The notes beneath the pieces were generated by a model. The model saw only the letters and a program-made list of their open reading frames with translations. It did no database searches and was not told the origin of the DNA. Of a DNA stretch of 9,983 nucleotides, positions 5,447-9,983 are shown in pieces (position 1 is the stretch's first letter; every line of letters starts with the position of its first letter). Made by a program: the position numbers and the translations under genes. Source of the stretch: Bacteroidota bacterium (lineage in GTDB: Bacteria > Bacteroidota > Bacteroidia > Chitinophagales > Saprospiraceae); the NCBI GenBank assembly GCA_024277695.1, contig JAJRUR010000206.1, forward strand, positions 1 to 9,983, given 5' to 3'.

Positions 5447-6865
5447 TTGAAAAGTTCTAAGTTATATAAAGTTATTTCACAATTGAATGTCTATGAGCTC
5501 AATCGATTGGACAAATTTTTGCGTTCGCCCTACTTCAATAAACGCCAAGAGCTCATAGACCTATATGCCTATCTACATAGGCACGTCAAAAAAAAGAAAC
5601 CTGTCGCAGACAAAATAACTATCTGGGCGCAAGTCTTTGGCAATCAAAATTTTGACGACAATAGATTCAGGCAATTATGCAATTATTTACTCCAACGAGT
5701 CCAAGAGTTTCTCGCAATAGAAAATTATCAAAAAAATAATCTTCAGCAGGCCAACAACCTATTGGATGCCGTGTACAAACAAGACATCAAAGACTTGGTC
5801 AATACATCCATCAAGACAGCGCGCAGGCTTTCTGATCGAAGTCTCCACCGATCGAGTGACTATTATTTTGAGCAATTCGTATTAGAGCATAACTATTATA
5901 ATCTGACGCAATTTGAGATCAAGAGAAGAAGTCGATCCAATATCCAAGAAATCATCAGAAATCTCGACTATTTTTATTTAGCTGCCAAGCTTCGCAGTTA
6001 TTGTAATTTGTTGATTCGACAACAGTACACCGCTTATGAATACGAAACCCTTTTTATTGACGAGATCATCCATCACATAGAAAAAACCGGCTATGAAAAC
6101 GTTCCGGCCATTGACATCTACTTCAATGTCTTCAAAATGATCACCGAAGAGGACAACCAAAAATATTTTGATAAGCTCCAAGAGCAGATCAACCGATCTA
6201 TCGACTTATTTCCTGACAATGAAGCATTGGATCTATACCATTTTTTGCTCAACTTCTGTGTCAGCAAAGTCAATACCGGAAAGATAGAATACTATCAAAA
6301 AATGCTCAATATCTACAAATCCGGAATCGATCGTGAGATCTTGCTATCGGATGGGATACTGGCTGAATGGGACTTCAAAAATATAGTTGTAGTGGCACTT
6401 CGATTAGAACAGTATGATTGGGTTGAAAATTTTATCCGAGAAAAATCCTCTTTACTCGATCCGGCTGTCCGCCAAAATGCCGTCCGCTTTAACAAAGCCA
6501 GACTACACTTTTATCGCAACGAATTTAAAGAGGTGCTCCACTTGCTCAGATCAGTGGAGTTTTCAGATTTTTCTTATAACCTGAGCAGTAAGGCTATGCT
6601 CTTAGCTACATATTACGAAACCGATGAGATAGAAGCGCTCCTATCCTTCATGAAGTCCTTCAAAACTTTCCTAAATCGCAGCAAAAAAAAGCTACCTCAA
6701 AACAAAATCGATATATACCTCAATGAAATCAAATATATCAAACGCTTGCTCAAAATAAAGTATGGCGACAAAAAAGCAATTAAAAAATTTAAAGAGGATC
6801 TAGAAAAAGAAAAAAACATTGCCGATATTCGTTGGCTCAATGAAAAAATTAACGAGCTGGAATGA
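5447..6865 (+). CDS. Conserved helical Bacteroidota protein of unknown function, TTG start
   Basis: This 472-residue soluble protein has no signal peptide, membrane segment or recognisable catalytic motif. Its N-terminus, KLYKVISQLNVYELNRLDKF followed by LRSPYFNK, is a block I recall at the start of a widespread but uncharacterised Bacteroidota family ('L..YELNR..KFL.SPYFNK'). The rest is almost entirely amphipathic helix rich in Tyr, Leu, Lys and Asp, and could be a degenerate TPR-like solenoid. The C-terminus is Lys-rich. No ATG is available near the start: the in-frame stop upstream is at 5417-5419 and the first internal Met is far downstream of the conserved block. TTG at 5447 is therefore the best start, giving the expected N-terminus. 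The gene diverges from the T9SS protein gene across a 145-bp AT-rich gap. The TPR lipoprotein gene follows 119 bp downstream on the same strand. Function is not assigned. Confidence 0.75.
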   Translation: MKSSKLYKVISQLNVYELNRLDKFLRSPYFNKRQELIDLYAYLHRHVKKKKPVADKITIWAQVFGNQNFDDNRFRQLCNYLLQRVQEFLAIENYQKNNLQQANNLLDAVYKQDIKDLVNTSIKTARRLSDRSLHRSSDYYFEQFVLEHNYYNLTQFEIKRRSRSNIQEIIRNLDYFYLAAKLRSYCNLLIRQQYTAYEYETLFIDEIIHHIEKTGYENVPAIDIYFNVFKMITEEDNQKYFDKLQEQINRSIDLFPDNEALDLYHFLLNFCVSKVNTGKIEYYQKMLNIYKSGIDREILLSDGILAEWDFKNIVVVALRLEQYDWVENFIREKSSLLDPAVRQNAVRFNKARLHFYRNEFKEVLHLLRSVEFSDFSYNLSSKAMLLATYYETDEIEALLSFMKSFKTFLNRSKKKLPQNKIDIYLNEIKYIKRLLKIKYGDKKAIKKFKEDLEKEKNIADIRWLNEKINELE

Positions 6866-6984
6866 ATGTCGATCAAAACGAGCTAATAGACTCGAAGAAA
6901 CTTTCGATTAAACTGATCTGAATGCAATAAAAATCTCAATAAATACATTATTACATACATATTTTAAAACTCATTTTGTTCATT

Positions 6985-7908
6985 ATGACTGCTACTCAAC
7001 GTGTACATCAGCTAATCCAAGGGTTGCTTCTGCTTGGTTTAATAAGTTTTTCAGCATGCAAGCAAGACAGCAGCAATCTACCGGCTCCTGTCCAAGAATT
7101 GATCAAAACCTACGAAAAAGACAAAACTGCTAAAAACGGACAAAAACTCCTCGCCGGTATATTTGCAGAAGCACAAAATGAAGAATCAGCTTCCGAAGAG
7201 CTCTTGCAAACCGGTATCCGGTATGCAGATGATCTCCAGAACAACAATTTCAAAGCCGCCGCGCTTCATAGTCTAGTCAGAGATTATTTTGATAGCCCAA
7301 AAACGCCTAAACGATTAGAGCAGCTGATAGATATCACACAAAATGCTTTTCATAAAGCGCAAGCAGCTCTCGCACTCAAACGTGGCTATGTCCTATCTTT
7401 TCCCGATGCTGAGCAAAGTCAGAATTATGAAAAGTCCATACCTGCATACGCACAGAATATTGACTCCTTTATGAGCTATATCGGCAGACAAATCATCGAT
7501 CCCAAAACCAAGAATTTTAGTCCGGAAATGGCCAGAGAATATGTCAACGTTGCTGAAGGAATCGCCCTGAGCTATCCTGCCTATGAGCGAAATCCGCACT
7601 ACTTGTTTAATGCTGCCAAAACGGCTAATACCATCCGAGACTATGCAAAATCTATCAGTCTCTACAACTGGATCCTCGACAAATATCCCGACGATCCCTT
7701 GGCGGCAAAATCTCTATTTATGATGGCCTTTACTTATGACTCTCCACCGCTCAACCAAGAAGACGCCGCTAAAAAGTACTATGAAGAATTTCTAGAAAAA
7801 TATCCCAAGGACGAACTGGCAGACGATGCCAAATTCTTATTAGATAATATCGGTGTATCCGAAGACGAATTACTAAAAAGAATACAGGAAAAGCAAAAGA
7901 AAGAATAG
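6985..7908 (+). CDS. TPR-containing lipoprotein (BamD/CpoB-like repeats)
   Basis: This 307-residue lipoprotein starts at ATG 6985. The in-frame TTG at 6976 would add only three residues and is less likely. A hydrophobic signal, QGLLLLGLISFSAC, ends in a lipobox-like FSAC, so Cys25 would be acylated and anchor the protein to a periplasm-facing membrane surface. The mature part is helical. The clearest repeats are at 219-290: YAKSISLYNWILDKYPDDP followed by AAKKYYEEFLEKYPKDELAD, the 'YxxxLxKYPxxxxAxxA' style of TPR found in BamD and CpoB/YbgF-type proteins. The N-terminal half, roughly 26-215, is helical and less clearly repetitive. BamD is usually shorter with five packed TPRs, so this is more likely a scaffold lipoprotein of unknown partner. 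A charged Lys/Gln/Asp cluster directly follows the Cys and might affect surface export in this phylum, which I cannot determine here. The preceding same-strand gene is 119 bp away. Confidence 0.72.
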   Translation: MTATQRVHQLIQGLLLLGLISFSACKQDSSNLPAPVQELIKTYEKDKTAKNGQKLLAGIFAEAQNEESASEELLQTGIRYADDLQNNNFKAAALHSLVRDYFDSPKTPKRLEQLIDITQNAFHKAQAALALKRGYVLSFPDAEQSQNYEKSIPAYAQNIDSFMSYIGRQIIDPKTKNFSPEMAREYVNVAEGIALSYPAYERNPHYLFNAAKTANTIRDYAKSISLYNWILDKYPDDPLAAKSLFMMAFTYDSPPLNQEDAAKKYYEEFLEKYPKDELADDAKFLLDNIGVSEDELLKRIQEKQKKE

Positions 7909-7921
7909 CCAACTCTTCATT

Positions 7922-7940
7922 TAAGTCAAACCACGACTTA
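7922..7940. terminator. Weak inverted repeat between convergent genes, possible bidirectional terminator
   Basis: TAAGTC (7922-7927) and GACTTA (7935-7940) form a 6-bp stem with a 7-base loop in the 29-bp gap between two convergent genes, overlapping the stop codon of the Spo0M-like gene. The position suits a shared terminator, but the stem is short and AT-rich and no U-run follows on either strand. Confidence 0.25.
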
Positions 7941-8405
7941 GCGCGTCATCTTCAGAATCTTTTTGTCAAATGGATTGAGTTTGGTCCCTTGGACAATTGC
8001 TTCTGCTTCCAGTCTATACTCTGACTTGACTCCTTTGATCCGTTTGGCCAGTCCTACTACCGTACCGAATATTATATTTTTGGAACCCAAGCGATCCATA
8101 TCCGACTGTATCAAATCAAAGGGAATCGTAAATGGGATGTGCAATTCCTCTTCAGGGTGAATAGTCCAAGGTCCTTGTATGCGCTCTTCGGCGAGTTTGT
8201 ATTCATCGATCAACTTGCGTTTGCGTCTGCCTCTACTGTATTTTTCGATGAAGCCAAAATGGATAGACTCGACGATTTGTTCATCTTGACTGCTCAATAT
8301 GACATGGCCTCGAAGCTCTCCGATTTGGCCGGGTACTTCATAAGGCACCTCTAAAACCAGCTTGACTCCTTCTATCCCCAACCATCTTTTTACTTTTTTT
8401 AACAT
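7938..8405 (-). CDS. Spo0M/arrestin-like protein
   Basis: This 155-residue cytoplasmic protein has the look of the Spo0M (sporulation-control) family, which adopts an arrestin-type beta-sandwich. It opens with KKVKRWLGIEGVKLVLEVP, continues with a GELRGHVIL strand (about 29-37), FGFIEKYSRGRRKRKLIDEY (50-69) and an IPFTIPFDLIQSDMDRLGSK segment, and ends with VKSEYRLEAEAIVQGTKLNP. The 'EKYxxGRRxxKLxDEY' and 'GVKSEYRIEAxAxVxGTxLxPFDKK' blocks are characteristic of Bacteroidota members. In Bacillus, Spo0M affects sporulation and cytoskeletal or envelope processes. Bacteroidota do not sporulate, so the role here is unknown. The length is shorter than Bacillus Spo0M (about 260 residues), giving roughly the N-terminal arrestin part. 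The gene sits between a convergent lipoprotein gene and the end of the Fe-S operon, with a 76-bp gap and its own candidate promoter upstream. Confidence 0.75.
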   Translation of the reverse strand: MLKKVKRWLGIEGVKLVLEVPYEVPGQIGELRGHVILSSQDEQIVESIHFGFIEKYSRGRRKRKLIDEYKLAEERIQGPWTIHPEEELHIPFTIPFDLIQSDMDRLGSKNIIFGTVVGLAKRIKGVKSEYRLEAEAIVQGTKLNPFDKKILKMTR

Positions 8406-8431
8406 CGATATGCTCTCTTTATGATAATGCT

Positions 8432-8439
8432 CAAAGATA
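8432..8439 (-). promoter_or_regulatory. Candidate Bacteroidota -7 element (TATCTTTG) for the Spo0M-like gene
   Basis: On the minus strand this is TATCTTTG, an exact TAnnTTTG match. It is 26 bases upstream of the ATG at 8405, leaving a leader of about 20 nt with a weak AAAGAGAG purine stretch before the start. No convincing TTG -33 element is seen. If active, the Spo0M-like gene is transcribed separately from the Fe-S operon. Confidence 0.4.
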
Positions 8440-8481
8440 AACTCTCCTGACCGTTCTTTTACTCTTTACTAGACGAAACAC

Positions 8482-8952
8482 TTACTTAAGCCAGTTGTTC
8501 GCCCAACTTTCACCGATTGGCTGCCGCCATTTGGACTCAAACTCCTTCGAATTTGCTACCAGTTGATTAAAAAATATCGTTGATGTATGCAATCGTCCTG
8601 CAGATATCTCCTCTTTGAGAGAATCCAAAGATAATAGTACAATTTCTTCGTCGCGCTCTACAGCAATAGATTTTCGATCAAAAAAGTCTATCCCAAAACG
8701 ACTCCCCATATCGCGTATAAAATGCGTCAAACTATCTTGCGCACATCCACTAGCTATATTCAATGATTCGTCCACCTCTACAAGCACAAAAAGACGGTGC
8801 AAAAATCGAGCACTCGCGTGCAGGGGTTTATGGTGACTGTGCCAAGAAGAAACAAAACGATCCAATGCATCTTGAATAGCTTGGGCAGTACTTTGCTCTA
8901 CTATGCGATCTGCTTTAAATATCCAGATTCTATTGTTCTTGTCCATCAGCAT
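8482..8952 (-). CDS. Small conserved Bacteroidota protein, often mislabelled 'ABC transporter ATPase'
   Basis: This 156-residue soluble protein has no Walker A, Walker B or ABC signature, so the name 'ABC transporter ATPase' given to its relatives cannot be right. The family pattern visible here is an N-terminal NRIWIFKADR (7-16), the block FVLVEVDESLNIASGCAQDS (55-74) with conserved-looking Cys70 and Asp73, then FGIDFFDR (86-93), TSTIFFNQLV (123-132) and two late Trp residues (142, 150). The Ala-Ser-Gly-Cys-x-x-Asp motif is the feature I recall across Bacteroidota homologues ('NAASGCSID'). Its start lies inside the upstream CCG-protein gene (23-bp overlap from ATG 8952, 17 bp from the alternative ATG 8946). 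It is therefore translationally coupled to an Fe-S oxidoreductase operon, and this gene order recurs in Flavobacteriia as I remember it. A role in assembly, maturation or redox partnering of the Fe-S complex is inference. No function is established to my knowledge. Confidence 0.72.
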   Translation of the reverse strand: MLMDKNNRIWIFKADRIVEQSTAQAIQDALDRFVSSWHSHHKPLHASARFLHRLFVLVEVDESLNIASGCAQDSLTHFIRDMGSRFGIDFFDRKSIAVERDEEIVLLSLDSLKEEISAGRLHTSTIFFNQLVANSKEFESKWRQPIGESWANNWLK

Positions 8953-9733
8953 TTAAAACACTTTGATCCAAAATAAGTTCCGCCAGATCATACACCATTA
9001 CTTTTGATTCTTCTTGATGGGCTTTGACTCCATCAGTCATCATCGTAAGGCAAAATGGGCAGTTGGTTGCTATAAGCTCTGCATTGGTATCCAGGGCCTC
9101 CCTACTACGTATTGCATTGATTCTGCTAGATCCTGCCTCGTCTTCTTTAAACATTTGCCCTCCACCGGCTCCACAGCATAAGCCTTTGGATTTGCAGTTT
9201 TTCATCTCAACCAATTCCATATCCAAAGCCTCTATCAGTGACCTTGGTATTTCATAGATCCCATGGACACGCCCCAAATAACAGGAATCATGGTAGGTGA
9301 TTTTTTTACCTTTAAAACTCCCCTCTCCGGACAGTTTTAGCCTCCCTGAATCCAATAACCCTTGCAAAAACTCCGTGTGATGGACTACCTCATAATGTCC
9401 TCCCAGATCGGGATATTCATTCTTTATGGTATTAAAACAATGAGGGCAAGCCGTAACTATTTTTTTGACATCATATCCATTTAAGGTTTGGATATTTTGT
9501 AGCGCAAGCATCTGAAATACAAATTCATTACCCGCTCTCCTTGCAGGATCACCTGAACACTGTTCTTCATCGCCCAATATGGCATAAGATATCTTACAAA
9601 TATCCAAAATCTGAACCAGCGCTTTGCTTACTTTTTGTCCGCGAGCACTAAAGCTTCCTGCACAGCCTACCCAAAAAAGCACATCAGGACGCTTGCCCGA
9701 TGCTACCAGTTCTGACATAATTGGTACTTTCAT
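8930..9733 (-). CDS. CCG-domain Fe-S oxidoreductase subunit (HdrB/GlpC C-terminal-like)
   Basis: This 267-residue protein consists of two cysteine-rich CCG-type modules. The first has C24 (VGCAGSF), C59 in EQCSGDPARRAGNE, and C96-P-H-C99 (TACPHCFNTI). The second has C151 (HDSCYLGR), the full C186-C187-G188 (GLCCGAGGGQMF), and C225-P-F-C228 (TNCPFCLTMM). In heterodisulfide reductase subunit B such modules bind noncubane Fe-S clusters, and in GlpC and LutA/LldE-type proteins they serve electron transfer from a ferredoxin-like partner. Here the first site has C-S-G-D in place of CCG, so only the C-terminal module keeps a complete signature. The N-terminus MKVPIMSELVASGKRPDVLF matches the family start, supporting ATG 9733. 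The protein is cytoplasmic, with no signal or membrane segment. It lies 54 bp after the ferredoxin-type subunit gene and overlaps the next gene, so all three form an operon. Confidence 0.88.
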   Translation of the reverse strand: MKVPIMSELVASGKRPDVLFWVGCAGSFSARGQKVSKALVQILDICKISYAILGDEEQCSGDPARRAGNEFVFQMLALQNIQTLNGYDVKKIVTACPHCFNTIKNEYPDLGGHYEVVHHTEFLQGLLDSGRLKLSGEGSFKGKKITYHDSCYLGRVHGIYEIPRSLIEALDMELVEMKNCKSKGLCCGAGGGQMFKEDEAGSSRINAIRSREALDTNAELIATNCPFCLTMMTDGVKAHQEESKVMVYDLAELILDQSVLNADGQEQ

Positions 9734-9787
9734 ATTTATTTTATTTCATATACGATCTTTATCCCAAAAAAAATTCTTTCCGCTCCA

Positions 9788-9982
9788 CTATCCCTCTGTC
9801 CAAGCAGCTCTCGAATCCGTAACTTGCCATACTGAACCACTATTCTCCAGAATAGTAAACATGGGTATCCAGTCCGAAGGTCCTGCAGATTCTGTAAGTA
9901 TCTCATATCTCCGAAGTGATAAAATAATCTCCATCGGATTGATCAGAACAGGACATGCCTCAACACAAGCCTGACAGGTAGT
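9788..9982 (-). CDS. 4Fe-4S ferredoxin-type oxidoreductase, C-terminal end (5' part beyond window)
   Basis: The last 64 codons are visible, stopping at TAG (complement of 9788-9790). They contain the second half of a ferredoxin-type cluster motif, TTCQACVEACPVLINPMEII, in which C3, C6 and C10 (numbered in the visible part) give CxxCxxxCP. A LRRYEILTESAG helix and a conserved-looking tail, MFTILENSGSVWQVTDSRAA, follow. This tail (IENNGAPWQ in relatives) is typical of the Bacteroidota 4Fe-4S dicluster protein that precedes the CCG protein, a larger protein usually with N-terminal membrane helices of the NarI/DsrM type. The membrane part would be off the right edge, so it is not shown here. Its likely job is to pass electrons between a membrane quinone and the CCG subunit (inference). 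It is the first visible gene of the operon; the promoter lies outside the window. Confidence 0.85.
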   Translation of the reverse strand, partial: TTCQACVEACPVLINPMEIILSLRRYEILTESAGPSDWIPMFTILENSGSVWQVTDSRAAWTEG

Positions 9983-9983
9983 A

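Noticed and set aside
6892..6907. TCGAA/TTCGA stem after the helical-protein gene as a terminator
   Set aside because: A five-bp stem without a U-run is too weak. It cannot decide whether the lipoprotein gene is in the same operon.
6971..6978. TCATTTTG as a -7 promoter element for the TPR lipoprotein gene
   Set aside because: It is a one-mismatch match to the consensus and only six bases separate it from the ATG at 6985, so transcription would begin at or after the start codon.
8482..8952. Literal reading as an ABC transporter ATPase
   Set aside because: At 156 residues with no Walker A, Walker B or signature motif, the sequence cannot be an ABC ATPase; that label appears to be a propagated error.

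Overview
This window looks like the chromosome of a Bacteroidota bacterium, probably in or near the class Saprospiria. The evidence is a protein with a type IX secretion (T9SS) C-terminal sorting domain, a dockerin-like plus cohesin-like module typical of large surface proteins in that group, several TAnnTTTG-type -7 promoter motifs, A-rich leaders without clear Shine-Dalgarno sites, and several protein families that I know mainly or only from Bacteroidota. The DNA is AT-rich. The class-level placement is inferred from protein style, not from a marker gene.

Layout. Bases 2-133 are the 3' end of ftsY on the + strand. A convergent multi-pass membrane acyltransferase gene of the HGSNAT/DUF5009 type follows (231-1322, minus). 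The gap 1323-2211 has no credible gene. It holds a 603-bp inserted element (1505-2107) with perfect 18-bp terminal inverted repeats and a perfect 8-bp flanking direct repeat, and this element carries a cluster of six short REP-like hairpin units (1627-1800). Next are two minus-strand genes for exported proteins: a small DUF6794-like protein (2212-2727) and an 830-residue T9SS cargo protein (2809-5301). Diverging from the latter are two plus-strand genes: a 472-residue all-helical Bacteroidota protein of unknown function with a TTG start (5447-6865), and a TPR lipoprotein (6985-7908). Convergent to these is a Spo0M/arrestin-like gene (7938-8405). The right end is a minus-strand operon read from right to left: the C-terminus of a 4Fe-4S ferredoxin-type membrane-associated oxidoreductase (9788-9982), a CCG-domain Fe-S protein (8930-9733), and an overlapping small protein of the family commonly mislabelled 'ABC transporter ATPase' (8482-8952).

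How the genes fit together. The one clear functional unit is the Fe-S operon. A ferredoxin-like subunit and a CCG (HdrB/GlpC-like) subunit probably form an electron-transfer module, and the small third protein is translationally coupled to it. The other genes look like ordinary envelope, export and housekeeping functions without an obvious shared pathway. I found no defence system, CRISPR array, phage module, RNA gene or toxin-antitoxin pair. The best candidates for something new are the TIR/TSD-bounded element with its nested, oppositely oriented REP hairpins, the unexplained small protein tied to the Fe-S operon, and the TTG-started helical family.
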